Origin: Anammoximicrobium sp032229885
GTDB lineage: Bacteria > Planctomycetota > Planctomycetia > Pirellulales > Pirellulaceae
Length of the DNA: 12,297 nucleotides
Direction: 5' to 3'
NCBI GenBank assembly: GCA_032229885.1
Contig: JAVYAJ010000110.1
Coordinates: 1-12,297, forward strand
Below are positions 1 through 8,103 of this stretch, piece after piece. The position numbers and the translations under genes were made by a program. Position 1 is the first letter of the stretch. Every line of letters starts with the position of its first letter. A model generated the notes under the pieces. The model had not been told where the DNA came from, made no database searches, and was given only the letters and a program-made list of their open reading frames with translations.

Positions 1-18
1 ACGACGGGGCGCCGAAAT

Positions 19-126
19 CTCAGCGTCCTCAGCGTCTCTGCGTTTCCAAAACGTATTTTCCTGTAGCCCGGCCAGTTCGCCCGCGCAAGGACGTCGGTGA
101 AACGCAGAGACGCAGAGGACACAGAG
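19..126. repeat. Imperfect inverted repeat of ACGCAGAG units
   Basis: Two 28-base arms, 19-46 and 99-126, are reverse complements except at 4 positions and are separated by 52 bases. The right arm is itself a short tandem: ACGCAGAG at 102-109 and again at 110-117, followed by the variant GACACAGAG at 118-126. The arms could fold into a long hairpin with a 52-base loop. It lies in a gene-free edge region. From memory, similar CGCAGAG-type intergenic repeats occur dispersed in many bacterial genomes, so this is probably one copy of such a family rather than a local regulatory site. That family assignment cannot be tested from this window, which holds only this copy. Confidence 0.7.
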
Positions 127-791
127 CTACTGCAAGCAAAAAATGTAACCCTTCAACAACTGAACGCTGTCGCTGTCTGAAAACATTGTCGAAAAGTTCA
201 CGATGTTTGAGGTTAGTAGTACAAGGAAACCACGCGTTTGGAACCTCTTTTTCCTGGTGTCCTTGACCGTACCGCAGGTGATTTCCAGCGGCGCTCTAGT
301 GGACGCCTACTTCCACCAGAACCCCACAACAAAGACGGACTCTCATGCAAGGTCAACGGTTGGACAAAGAGATCCCTCACTGTATGGTACGAGGAAGACA
401 TGCAGCATCATACAGGACTTCGGCGAGAACTCAGCCGGCGCTGCCCGCCGAAGCCTGTCAGCCGGGTCTTCGCGGCTCCAGGCGGCGAACGGCTCGCACG
501 CAGGATCGGCGTTCGGCCCGCTGTTGCCTTTCGGCGTCCCGAAAGCTGCGTTCCTATGCGGGACGAGGCGCTTTCCCCACGTCCGGAAGCAGCCAGCTCA
601 CGTCCCCCTCGCCCGGCGCGCCAGGCGCCCTGAGGCGGCCCACGCCGTCCGGGCGCGCACTCACCGAATACAACGGCGACGGTTCCCGCGGCTTGCGAAA
701 CATACAGGCGGGGCGGTTCGCGCGCGCCGAGTTCCTTGATTTCGGCGGCTTGGCGCCGCGCCCGATCGGCGCGTCGCGGCGAAATCTGGCG
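127..791. other. Gene-free stretch left of the hemerythrin gene
   Basis: No convincing gene is visible. Open frames of 130-200 codons exist on the plus strand, but they overlap one another in all three frames, are rich in Arg/Ala/Pro as expected for frame artefacts in GC-rich DNA, and show no recognisable domain. Bases 127-400 look less GC-rich than the rest, which may mark inserted or relic DNA. A small stem CGGCG/CGCCG (743-747 with 754-758) lies just past the end of the hemerythrin gene on the minus strand. It has no T-run, so it is only a weak terminator candidate. Confidence 0.5.
181..208 (+). other. Short hairpin, 9-bp stem
   Basis: AAACATTGT (181-189) pairs with ACGATGTTT (200-208) around a 10-base loop. 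All nine pairs form if one T-G wobble is allowed. No T-run follows, so it is not a standard intrinsic terminator. It sits in the less GC-rich part of the left intergenic region, about 55 bases after the larger inverted repeat. It could be an operator-like dyad or chance; no gene start nearby supports a role. Confidence 0.4.
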
Positions 792-1439
792 TCACTCGAC
801 CAGCGTGCCCAATTCTTCGGGACTGAAATACTGCATCGCTTGGGGGAACAGGACGATGTCTTCGCGGAAGATGTGCAGCTTCATGGTCTCGACGATCTGC
901 GTCCCTTGATGGAATGCCGCTTGGAACGTGATCTCCTTCGAGTCTGCATCTGGAAGCCGTGATCCGAGGGTGAGGAAATTGAACACGATTGCAGCGAGCT
1001 GGGCGACTTTGAGGTGTTCGTCTTCCATCACGCTGATGCCGGTCATCGACGGGTCGACCGCATTGTGCTCGCCCGTGCTCACCAGCTTGTCATGCAGAAT
1101 CGGAAAGAGCTTCTTCTCCTCCTTCGTGTTGTGGCGCGTCACCTCGTGATCGAAGTACTCGAAGAACTGCTTCAGGCCTTCGTCGATCTCGCGGGTGAAG
1201 ATCCATCGGTTGGCCCGCCATTTCAGCAGCGCGTCCTCAAATTTGTCCAGCACCGCGCTGAACTCTTTGTGCTCGTCCATCAGCTTCTGCAGAAACGGAT
1301 GCATGTCTTCATACGCAATCTTCTCGACGCCCTGAGGGTTGTAGGCGTCCGGTAAGTTCATCGGCGAGAACTCGTCGTCCGGCTCTTTTTCCACCAAACG
1401 GCGACTCGGATTGACATCTTTCAGTATGTTCAATTGCAT
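792..1439 (-). CDS. Hemerythrin HHE-domain protein
   Basis: A 215-residue soluble protein of the hemerythrin/HHE cation-binding family, four-helix bundles that carry a diiron centre and bind O2 or sense O2, NO or iron. Candidate ligands in the expected order are His57 (MDEHKEF), His98 and His103 with Glu107/108 (DHEVTRHNTKEE, followed by LFP), His142 (MEDEHLKV) and His189 with Glu193 (HIFRED, followed by LFP). Both halves end in the LFP signature typical of HHE repeats. About 45 residues precede the domain. There is no signal peptide or fused signalling domain, so a cytoplasmic role in O2/iron handling is inferred. I chose the ATG at 1437-1439 (MQLNILKD), with a weak AGAGAG nine bases upstream. 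The frame stays open to an ATG at 1527-1529, but those 30 codons contain a TTGACA hexamer and look like leader. The gene stands alone, 235 bases downstream of the hexosaminidase gene. Confidence 0.88.
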   Translation of the reverse strand: MQLNILKDVNPSRRLVEKEPDDEFSPMNLPDAYNPQGVEKIAYEDMHPFLQKLMDEHKEFSAVLDKFEDALLKWRANRWIFTREIDEGLKQFFEYFDHEVTRHNTKEEKKLFPILHDKLVSTGEHNAVDPSMTGISVMEDEHLKVAQLAAIVFNFLTLGSRLPDADSKEITFQAAFHQGTQIVETMKLHIFREDIVLFPQAMQYFSPEELGTLVE

Positions 1440-1511
1440 AATGCGGTACTCTCTATGCTGGTCGATTCGCGGATCGATCGCGAAGTTGCGTCTGTCGTAT
1501 TGTACTGGTGA

Positions 1512-1517
1512 TGTCAA
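1512..1517 (-). promoter_or_regulatory. Possible -35 hexamer for the hemerythrin gene
   Basis: An exact TTGACA on the minus strand lies 72 bases upstream of the chosen hemerythrin start. No good -10 element is visible at 16-18 bases spacing; TACAAT occurs only 7 bases downstream. The evidence is therefore weak and serves mainly as an argument that translation starts downstream of this point. Confidence 0.2.
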
Positions 1518-1674
1518 GCGTGTCGACATGGGGTGTCGTCGCGCGGCGCGCGTTGGCGGCGCGGCAGCCGTTTACGGGCGCACGGGACCGCGCGGTCTGG
1601 ACGGCGACACGGCCGGACGCGCGCGTTGCTTGCGGGTCGAATGATCGCGCGTTTGGCCTGGCCGACGCGGTCGG

Positions 1675-4600
1675 TCATCGTTGCTGCAGCCTATGCACGA
1701 CGACCGTCGGCTGGTCGGCGAACGCCAGCGTCCGCCGCAGACTTTCCATCCGTTCGCGCGGATCGCCCGCCAGGCGGTCGCCGAACGTGATGAATCGGCC
1801 GAGCGGCGGCGAGCGTTCGATGCCCACCCCGCCCGCGCCGCCGCCGGGAGCGACGCAGAACGCGCCGGGTTGGTCGGGCGACACCATGCCCAGCGCCAGT
1901 CCGTCGCGACAGAACTTGATCGCCCATTGCGCCGAGGACGCTTTGACCTGCGCGCTGACGCCGTCGGCCAGCCGTCCGACACGTCCGGTCTGTCCGGTCG
2001 AAAACAGGTATTCGCCGGGCGTCGGCCCGTCGGCGGCAAAGTTGATCGGGTTGTCGAATTCCCAGTAGTACGTCTGCGGCTCGTTCAACAGCACCTCGAT
2101 CCAGGCGACGCCGCCAAAAAAGTTGATCGTCTTTTCCAGACCGGTTGGGTCGGTGCAGCGATACTGGACCAGCGCCGGGCCGCGTCGCGTGCAAACCAGC
2201 GTGTTGGACGCGTTTCGGCCCGCGCCGCCGACATCGGCAAATCCAGCCCATCCGGTATCCCCGGGCTGGGTCAAATCACGGCCATCGAGCGCCTTGATCC
2301 GCCACTGAGAGATGTGAGCCCCCTCGGCGCCTAGGATCCAGCGGATGCGGTCGTTTTCGATCCAACGCATTTCGCGATCCACGTCGCCCGTGCGAACCTG
2401 GCCGGGCAGCGCGGGCGGCGGATTGCCGCGCCCCAGATACACGTAGATTTTGGCCTCGCGTCCGGCGTGGATCGGATCTGGTATGATCAGGGTCAAACGT
2501 GTCTTGTCCGGCGCGTCGAGCGGATCGAGCTGCGCGAGGATCTCGCTCCGCCCGCCGTCTTGTCCTGCGCAGAATGCGCGGACCGGACCGACGGCCAATC
2601 GCGCGGGCAGCGCCACGTCCAGCTCGAGCGGGAGTTCGGCGCGGGGCGTCTTGCCCGCTTTGACGATCAGCCCGATCCGCGCCGTAGCCTCGGGGTCGGC
2701 CCACGGCGCCTCGGGATCTAACGGCTCGGTTTGCGTTTGGTGCGGTCGGTTGCGGCGCGTGAACCGCTCGGGCAGCGCGATGCCGAGCGTCGCGGCGGGC
2801 GGCAACGCGCGGCCTTGTTGAAGATCATGTCGAGCCTTGGCCAACTGCTTCAGGATTTCGTCGTACGATTGAACCGTCGCGGCATAGCGGTCCATCGTCC
2901 AGTCCAACGCATAGGGTTTGCAGTCGGCGAGCCACAGCCGTTGGAATTCGCGCCCCGACGCCTCATGCGCATCGCGGTTGCGACGGACCAGTGTCTGGAC
3001 CTGTTCTAAGGTCGCGATGGCGTCCCGCGGCGTCTGCTCGGCGGCGCGGGTGTACAGCTCGGCTGCTTCGAGCCCCTCGGTCATCCGCGTGGCGATCAGT
3101 TCCATGCGTCGCGCGCCATGCAGAAAGGCGTCCAGCAGGTCTGCGTTGATCGTCGCCTGGCGCCGGCACGTTTCCAGATGCGCGATAGCCGGACGGGTCA
3201 GTTGCAACAAGCGTTCGGCCGACTGGCGGATCGCCGCCGGGCTGCGGGTCGGCGCGAAATCGCGTTCCCAGAACCGCCGATTGCTCATCCCCTGCATCCG
3301 CGGCAGGCGGTGCGTCTGGGCCAGCAGTTCGATCGCCTGCCCAAAGTGGTCATCCGGCTCGCCGAACAACACGGCTCCGATCCGTCGGTTGAAGTCCGCG
3401 GGCGAGGTCATCGAGGCATTCCACGCGCATTCGGCGCCCCAGGCATGGCCATGCCAGCGATAGCCCTGCAGCGCCTCGCCGTCGTCTTCCCAGTCCGTGT
3501 TCACCATCCCGAGCGCGCCGTGCCGCGCTCCATCGCGAACGAAATTGCGGATGTTCGTCATGGCCACGCCAAAGTCGGGCAGGATGCGGCTCCAATTGCT
3601 GATTCCCGGGCACACCAAAAACTCGTAACCGGCGTCCTTGAACGGCAGGATCTGGTTCTCGAAACTGTCGCGCGGATCGTAGCCCCAAGTCAGCATCACG
3701 GTGTCGCGAGGAATCTGGTCCAGCTTGTCGGGATGCCGCAGAATGATGTCTCCCCACATCATCATTCGCTTGCCGTATTTCGAACGCAGCAACTCGTGGA
3801 CACGGCGAATGTGCTGTACGTACACCCCGCCCGTCCCGATCCGGCTGGCCAGTTCCTTGGACGGCCCTTCGCCCAATCCCCATGTCTCGTCGCAGCAGAC
3901 GTTGAACATCTCGAACGGCAGCAGCGGGCAGACCTCGGAGTACAGATCGTCGAGCAAGGCGTAGGTTCCCTCGTGAACCGGGGACAACACGCTTGGATTC
4001 TCGCCCAACTCGGCGTATTGGGGCTGGCTCAGAATTCGTTCAAAGTGTCCGAAGGACTGTTGATTGCCCAGAATCTCGGTATGCTGCGTGCGGGCGAAAC
4101 TGACGAGCGAGCGCAACTCGTCGGGCGTCAGCGAACCATCGCGAGGGCCGATCGTCGGGTGCTTGGCAAAGGCGTATTGGTATTCCATGTAGTACGTGAA
4201 CAGATTCAACTTCAACGACGCGCCCAGTTCGATTCCCCGGCAAAGCGTGGCGAGCGTCGAACTGGGGCCGCGCGTCGAATCGTCCTGGGCGCAGCGCCAG
4301 CCGAGCGAGGGCCAGTCGGCGATGGCCAGGCACGGCAGACGCGTGCCGTCGCAGTTGGCTCGGATCAACTGGCACAGCGTCTGCACGGCGTAAAACAGGC
4401 CCGTCGCTGCTGGCCCGCAACACGTGATCGCATCGCGTTCGATATGCAATTCGTAATCCGCTTGGCCCGCGCCGTCCCGGAACGTAGGCTTCGCGACAGC
4501 CCCGCCCGCGTCGTGCGCCAGGCGCAGCATCCAGCCGCCGTGCGCCAGTTGTGTCTGCTTGGAAACCGGCAGTCCGACCCGCCTCAGTTCGGCGATCAGC

Positions 4601-4959
4601 GGCGCGGTCTCGACCTCCGTCACCGCGGCGGATCGTTGCAGCGTCAAGGGCTGACTCAGGTCGAACGCGCCGTCGGCCAGTGACACCTGTTTCGGAAACG
4701 GAACCAATCGCAGGCTTCCGGCCGACCGTTCGGTGGTCCGTGGCTCGCCCGCGGCCGCGCGCGACGCGACCGTGGCGGCGATCGCGATGCCCAGCCCGAG
4801 GCCGATTCCCGCCGCCGCACGGACAAGGGTTTGGCCAACGACCGACGCTGGTGAAGTCTGGCCCATGTCACCCGCGTACGATCGCGGCAAGGCTGCCCCG
4901 ATCCGTCCCGGCGATGACTCGCTCGACGCCCGGCGTGAAGCATTTTCCTGAGAGGGCAC
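1675..4959 (-). CDS. GH20-family beta-N-acetylhexosaminidase-like exported protein
   Basis: A predicted secreted or membrane-anchored glycoside hydrolase of 1094 residues, expected to release terminal N-acetylhexosamines from glycans. The layout is: a long polar leader; a hydrophobic export segment at about 48-66 followed by Ala-rich residues suited to cleavage; the GH20 N-terminal alpha/beta domain at about 83-215 (LVPFPKQVS onward); and a TIM barrel at about 216-565. The barrel resembles GcnA-type GH20 enzymes (motifs NLFTYYMEYQYAF, KHP, QSFGH). The catalytic Asp-Glu pair is Asp357-Glu358 in NVCCDETWG; most GH20 enzymes have Gly-Gly before this pair, here Cys-Cys. A helical stretch (about 570-720) and a beta-rich C-terminal region (about 760-1094) are additional; I cannot name the latter. 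The GTG start is chosen because AAGGAG lies six bases upstream. An ATG at 4864-4866 would give a more standard signal peptide but lacks a clear ribosome binding site. The substrate is unknown; it could be peptidoglycan amino sugars or environmental glycans. Confidence 0.85.
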   Translation of the reverse strand: MPSQENASRRASSESSPGRIGAALPRSYAGDMGQTSPASVVGQTLVRAAAGIGLGLGIAIAATVASRAAAGEPRTTERSAGSLRLVPFPKQVSLADGAFDLSQPLTLQRSAAVTEVETAPLIAELRRVGLPVSKQTQLAHGGWMLRLAHDAGGAVAKPTFRDGAGQADYELHIERDAITCCGPAATGLFYAVQTLCQLIRANCDGTRLPCLAIADWPSLGWRCAQDDSTRGPSSTLATLCRGIELGASLKLNLFTYYMEYQYAFAKHPTIGPRDGSLTPDELRSLVSFARTQHTEILGNQQSFGHFERILSQPQYAELGENPSVLSPVHEGTYALLDDLYSEVCPLLPFEMFNVCCDETWGLGEGPSKELASRIGTGGVYVQHIRRVHELLRSKYGKRMMMWGDIILRHPDKLDQIPRDTVMLTWGYDPRDSFENQILPFKDAGYEFLVCPGISNWSRILPDFGVAMTNIRNFVRDGARHGALGMVNTDWEDDGEALQGYRWHGHAWGAECAWNASMTSPADFNRRIGAVLFGEPDDHFGQAIELLAQTHRLPRMQGMSNRRFWERDFAPTRSPAAIRQSAERLLQLTRPAIAHLETCRRQATINADLLDAFLHGARRMELIATRMTEGLEAAELYTRAAEQTPRDAIATLEQVQTLVRRNRDAHEASGREFQRLWLADCKPYALDWTMDRYAATVQSYDEILKQLAKARHDLQQGRALPPAATLGIALPERFTRRNRPHQTQTEPLDPEAPWADPEATARIGLIVKAGKTPRAELPLELDVALPARLAVGPVRAFCAGQDGGRSEILAQLDPLDAPDKTRLTLIIPDPIHAGREAKIYVYLGRGNPPPALPGQVRTGDVDREMRWIENDRIRWILGAEGAHISQWRIKALDGRDLTQPGDTGWAGFADVGGAGRNASNTLVCTRRGPALVQYRCTDPTGLEKTINFFGGVAWIEVLLNEPQTYYWEFDNPINFAADGPTPGEYLFSTGQTGRVGRLADGVSAQVKASSAQWAIKFCRDGLALGMVSPDQPGAFCVAPGGGAGGVGIERSPPLGRFITFGDRLAGDPRERMESLRRTLAFADQPTVVVHRLQQR

Positions 4960-4965
4960 GAGTTG

Positions 4966-4971
4966 CTCCTT
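4966..4971 (-). promoter_or_regulatory. Ribosome binding site fixing the GTG start of the GH20 gene
   Basis: AAGGAG on the minus strand lies six bases before the GTG at 4957-4959. It is one of the best Shine-Dalgarno matches in the window. The upstream in-frame ATGs at 5062-5064 and 5011-5013 and the downstream ATG at 4864-4866 have no comparable site. Confidence 0.6.
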
Positions 4972-5498
4972 GTATGGGGATACAGTCGAGGTCGTGGCTT
5001 CGATTGTGCCCATCGTACCACACTTGGCGCGGCTCGGAACGAAGCCCTGTAACGCGGGCTGCAACTCGCCGGCACGGCCCGAGCTGGGCGTTCATTCATT
5101 GGTTCACGCCCGGACGCCACGTGCGAGCAGATCTGTTTTCGCGCCGTATCTATCGACGCAAGCCGCTTTCGTGTACAAAGAAGGGGTTTGTCGGGAATTC
5201 GAACACCGTTTGACCGCCGGACAGCGGGCGCCCGACGTCGCACTGGCGGCAGCACGCCCGCGGCCCGGTCGCCGGACGGACCGCGGAATCACCGCGAGAC
5301 AGACGCTTGTGTCGCGCGGATGGCGCTCGCGTCCGCCGTGTCGCCATTCGAGGCACTGCGATATTTCGGGCGGCGGGGAACGAATCCTGGTCGAGCAGGT
5401 TTCAGTTCACCGTCTGCCGTCCAGGACTTGACAATCGCGCGGCCATGCCCGCCCGCGCACGGTCGAACGATGCGGCGCAGGGACGCGTTCGGCGCCCC
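4972..5498. other. Divergent intergenic region between GH20 and S41 genes
   Basis: About 530 bases separate the two divergent genes and must hold both promoters. A plus-strand TTGACA at 5428-5433 lies 80 bases before the protease start, but no acceptable -10 follows at 16-18 bases. Several frames are open here on both strands (up to about 150 codons); they overlap each other, are Arg/Pro-rich and show no domain, so I treat them as non-coding. No strong repeat or hairpin was seen. Confidence 0.5.
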
Positions 5499-5504
5499 GG
5501 GGAG
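5499..5504 (+). promoter_or_regulatory. Ribosome binding site of the S41 protease gene
   Basis: GGGGAG lies nine bases before the ATG at 5514-5516. It decides the start: the frame is open upstream to 5307, but the protein only becomes signal-anchor-like from this ATG. A second ATG follows two codons later. Confidence 0.55.
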
Positions 5505-5513
5505 ATACTGCTA

Positions 5514-6935
5514 ATGCCGATGCGGAACATGATCGCGATCTTTTTGGCGATCGGGCTGTCATTGATGTGCTATACCAAGGCGGGGCACAACCGCTATGGG
5601 GCGGACATTTCTCAGGCGATGGATCTGATCGCGTTCAACTATCTGGAAGACGTCGATTATCGCGGCTTGTACGAAGACGCGATGCGCGGGATGACGACCG
5701 GGTTGGATCCGTATTCGAGCTACATCAGCCCGGCCGACTTTGTGCGGTTTCAAGAAGACATCGACCAGGAGTTCGGCGGGATCGGAATTCTGGTCGAGTT
5801 CAATCGCGAAAGCAATCGTCTTGTAGTCATGAGCCCGATGTTCGATACGCCGGCCTCGCGCGCGGGAGTGCGCGCCGGAGATACGATCATCGCCATCGAC
5901 GGTCGGGACACGTCGGCGGTTTCCTTTCGCGAGGCGGTCGATTTGATTCGCGGCAAGCCCGGATCGATCGTGAAACTGACCATCCTGCACGCCGGCGAGC
6001 AGACTCCGATCGAAGTCGAAATCCCGCGGGCGATCATCCCGATCGAATCGGTCTTGGGCGACCAGCGGCGGCCCGATGGCGGCTGGGATTTTCACTTGCG
6101 CGACAACCCGCGAATCACGTACGTCCGCCTGATCAACTTCGGCGAGAACACCGTCAGAGAACTGTCGCAGTTGCTGCAGACGACCAAGCCACAGGCGCTG
6201 ATTCTGGATCTGCGAGACAATGCGGGCGGTCTGCTCGACGCGGCCGTCGGAACGTGCGACGCGTTTCTGCGCGAGGGCACGATCGTCACCATTCGCGGCC
6301 GGGACGGCGAAGTTCAGCGAAAATTCGAGGCGGACGGCGGCGCTCTGCTCGACGAACATGTCCCGATGGCAGTGCTGGTCAATCATTTCTCGGCCAGCGC
6401 CAGCGAAATCGTCGCCGCCTGCTTGCAGGATCATCAACGGGCCAAAATCATCGGCCAACGCACCTGGGGCAAAGGCACCGTGCAGCAAGTGATTCGCATC
6501 GAAGGCGGACGCGCGGCCTTGAAATTGACGACCGCCAGCTATTGGCGGCCCAACAACCACAATATCCATCGGCTGAGCGATGCCACCGACGAAGACGAAT
6601 GGGGAGTTCGCCCGGATCCCGATTTCGCTGTCGAACTGACCGACGAGCAGGCGAACGAGGTCCGTCAACACCGCCGCCGTCTGGATGGCAGCACGACGTC
6701 CAACGGCGAACACCCCACGACGCCGGACGACAAGCCTTCGCCTGACGAAGCGGACAAGCCCGATGCAAAGGCCGCCGATCCGGACACCGACGGCGCACAG
6801 ACCGAAGAACGGCAGAACGACGACGCGACCGACTCGCTGGGCGATCCTCAACTGCGTCGCGCGGTCGAATACCTGCAACAACGTTTGGAGCCTGCTCCGG
6901 GTCCCGCCCCGAACTCCGCGCCGTCTTCGAGCTGA
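5514..6935 (+). CDS. S41 family C-terminal-processing protease with PDZ domain
   Basis: A 473-residue serine protease of the CtpA/Prc (S41A) family, which cleaves proteins near their C-termini in the periplasm or at the membrane. The N-terminus (residues 5-20, MIAIFLAIGLSLMCY) is a hydrophobic signal anchor. A short N-terminal helical region contains the family motif GLDPYSSYI. A PDZ domain follows at about 83-171 and the protease core at about 175-345. The catalytic residues are Ser295 (middle Ser of SASAS), Lys320 (WGKG) and Gln324 (TVQ); the 25-residue Ser-Lys and 4-residue Lys-Gln spacings match the family. DLRDNAGG (232-239) is the usual substrate-site loop. The tail from about 390 is unusual: an acidic, Asp/Pro/Thr-rich low-complexity stretch (about 400-440), then a short helical segment and a Pro/Ser end. 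The gene diverges from the GH20 gene, with a wide spacer and no partner gene. Its substrate is not indicated by context. Confidence 0.93.
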   Translation: MPMRNMIAIFLAIGLSLMCYTKAGHNRYGADISQAMDLIAFNYLEDVDYRGLYEDAMRGMTTGLDPYSSYISPADFVRFQEDIDQEFGGIGILVEFNRESNRLVVMSPMFDTPASRAGVRAGDTIIAIDGRDTSAVSFREAVDLIRGKPGSIVKLTILHAGEQTPIEVEIPRAIIPIESVLGDQRRPDGGWDFHLRDNPRITYVRLINFGENTVRELSQLLQTTKPQALILDLRDNAGGLLDAAVGTCDAFLREGTIVTIRGRDGEVQRKFEADGGALLDEHVPMAVLVNHFSASASEIVAACLQDHQRAKIIGQRTWGKGTVQQVIRIEGGRAALKLTTASYWRPNNHNIHRLSDATDEDEWGVRPDPDFAVELTDEQANEVRQHRRRLDGSTTSNGEHPTTPDDKPSPDEADKPDAKAADPDTDGAQTEERQNDDATDSLGDPQLRRAVEYLQQRLEPAPGPAPNSAPSSS

Positions 6936-7340
6936 TGTGGCCCGAGCCGAAAGCTCGCGATCCTTCGCACAGCTCGGAACACAGAATCTGTCTGTGCACA
7001 GGTCGCTCTGTACCGCGGCGGACAAGAAGGTTCGCAGAGGAAACCGGCAACCGGACCGTCTAAGCCAGGACGTGGCTTGTGGCTGCGCAGGTCGCCGCCG
7101 ACGAGACGGCGAGCGAGCCTCAGTCTCTGCGACGCCGCGCAGGCTTCGGTGGCATGGGGTAGGTTTCGTTCGTCTTCGAGGGACGCGGCGCGCCCGCCCC
7201 GGCCGAACGGTTGAAGCGCGGCCAGTGACGCCCGAAGTGCGCGACTTCGTGGACTTCGGCCCGTCTTTGCCGTACTGGACCTGACGCTCGCGAGTCCACC
7301 GTTCCTCGCGCGCGTCGTAACGCCCAGCCGAGGTACAAAC
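6936..7340. other. Spacer between S41 protease and Sir2 genes, with small hairpins
   Basis: About 400 bases without a convincing gene. Three small perfect stems are visible: CGAGC/GCTCG (6943-6947 with 6953-6957), starting seven bases after the protease stop; CACAGA/TCTGTG (6980-6985 with 6991-6996); and AAGCCA/TGGCTT (7062-7067 with 7073-7078). None is followed by a T-run. The first is the best candidate for a transcription end. No consensus promoter for the Sir2 gene is visible. Frames open here are shadows with Arg-rich content. Confidence 0.45.
6943..6957 (+). terminator. Weak terminator-like hairpin after the S41 gene
   Basis: CGAGC and GCTCG form a 5-bp stem around the loop CGAAA, beginning seven bases past the stop codon. 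There is no following T-run, so intrinsic termination is doubtful; it may instead mark the mRNA 3' end. Confidence 0.25.
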
Positions 7341-8087
7341 ATGGCCACACCGAACCAGACCCAAAAACGAACGCTCGTCGTGTTCAGCGGCGCGGGGCTG
7401 TCCGCCGAGAGCGGCATCTCGACGTTTCGCGATTCCGACGGCTTGTGGGAGAAGCATCGGATCGAGGATGTCGCGAGCCCTGCCGGCTGGAGACGAGACC
7501 CCGCGTTGGTTCTGCGTTTCTACGAACTGCGGTTTCGCCAGTTGCAGAGGGTGCAGCCCAACGCGGCCCACCGCAGCATCGCCCGGTTGCAGACAAAGTT
7601 CAACGTGCTGAACATCACGCAGAACGTCGACGATCTCTTGGAACGCGCCGGCTGCGAGGAAATTGAACATCTGCACGGGTTGCTCACTCGACGCAAGTGC
7701 GAATTCCATCACGACATTTTTAGTGACGGCGGCTATCTGTGCGACTTCAAGGCTTATCACGACCAGCCGGTCCAGATCGGTGATCTGTGTCCAAAATGCG
7801 GCGGGCAACTACGGCCCGATGTGGTCTGGTTCGGGGAAGCGGTCAATTTTGACTTCGGCCGGATTGCCGCGTTGGTCGACGAGGTGGCGCGTAACGACGG
7901 CGTCTTCATCTGCATCGGCACATCCGCCCAGGTCGCGCCGGCTTCGCACCTGATTCCTCTCTTCTCCTCGGTGAAGAACAAATACATCATCGACGTGAAA
8001 ACGCGCCCTACGGGCGATTACACGTTGCTCGAAGGCCCCGCCACGGCCATAATGAAGCAGTTGGCGGACCAGTTGTTGGACGAGTGA
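7341..8087 (+). CDS. Sir2-family NAD-dependent protein deacylase (class III type)
   Basis: A 248-residue cytoplasmic sirtuin that removes acyl groups from lysines using NAD+. Visible motifs: GAGLSAESGISTFRD (17-31) for NAD binding; TQNVDDLLERAG (93-104); catalytic His112 in HLHG; PDVVWFGE (159-166); GTSAQVAPA (193-201). Tyr61 and Arg64 in FYELRFRQL match the Y-x-x-R pair that binds succinyl/malonyl groups in class III sirtuins such as CobB and SIRT5, so desuccinylase or demalonylase activity is likely in addition to deacetylation. The zinc site is partly unusual: Cys150 and Cys153 (CPKC) form a normal second pair, but the first pair is only Cys120 with His123 or Cys134 as possible partner. 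The length is normal for bacterial sirtuins. The ATG start is supported by GAGG seven bases upstream. It is followed 246 bases later by the zinc-ribbon gene on the same strand. Confidence 0.94.
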   Translation: MATPNQTQKRTLVVFSGAGLSAESGISTFRDSDGLWEKHRIEDVASPAGWRRDPALVLRFYELRFRQLQRVQPNAAHRSIARLQTKFNVLNITQNVDDLLERAGCEEIEHLHGLLTRRKCEFHHDIFSDGGYLCDFKAYHDQPVQIGDLCPKCGGQLRPDVVWFGEAVNFDFGRIAALVDEVARNDGVFICIGTSAQVAPASHLIPLFSSVKNKYIIDVKTRPTGDYTLLEGPATAIMKQLADQLLDE

Positions 8088-8103
8088 TCACGCAAAGGAA
8101 ACC

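Noticed and set aside
203..962. Overlapping plus-strand open frames of 131-205 codons at the left edge
   Set aside because: They overlap each other in three frames, partly run antisense into the hemerythrin gene, are Arg/Pro/Ala-rich and show no domain or ribosome binding site.
3118..4683. A 521-codon plus-strand open frame inside the GH20 gene
   Set aside because: It is antisense to the GH20 catalytic region, where family motifs are clear on the other strand.
5428..5433. TTGACA upstream of the S41 gene as a promoter
   Set aside because: No -10-like hexamer lies at 16-18 bases, so one exact -35 hexamer is not enough to call a promoter.
5559..7808. A 749-codon minus-strand open frame across the S41 and Sir2 genes
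   Set aside because: It is antisense to two genes with intact catalytic motifs. Long antisense frames are common in GC-rich DNA, and its translation shows no family features.
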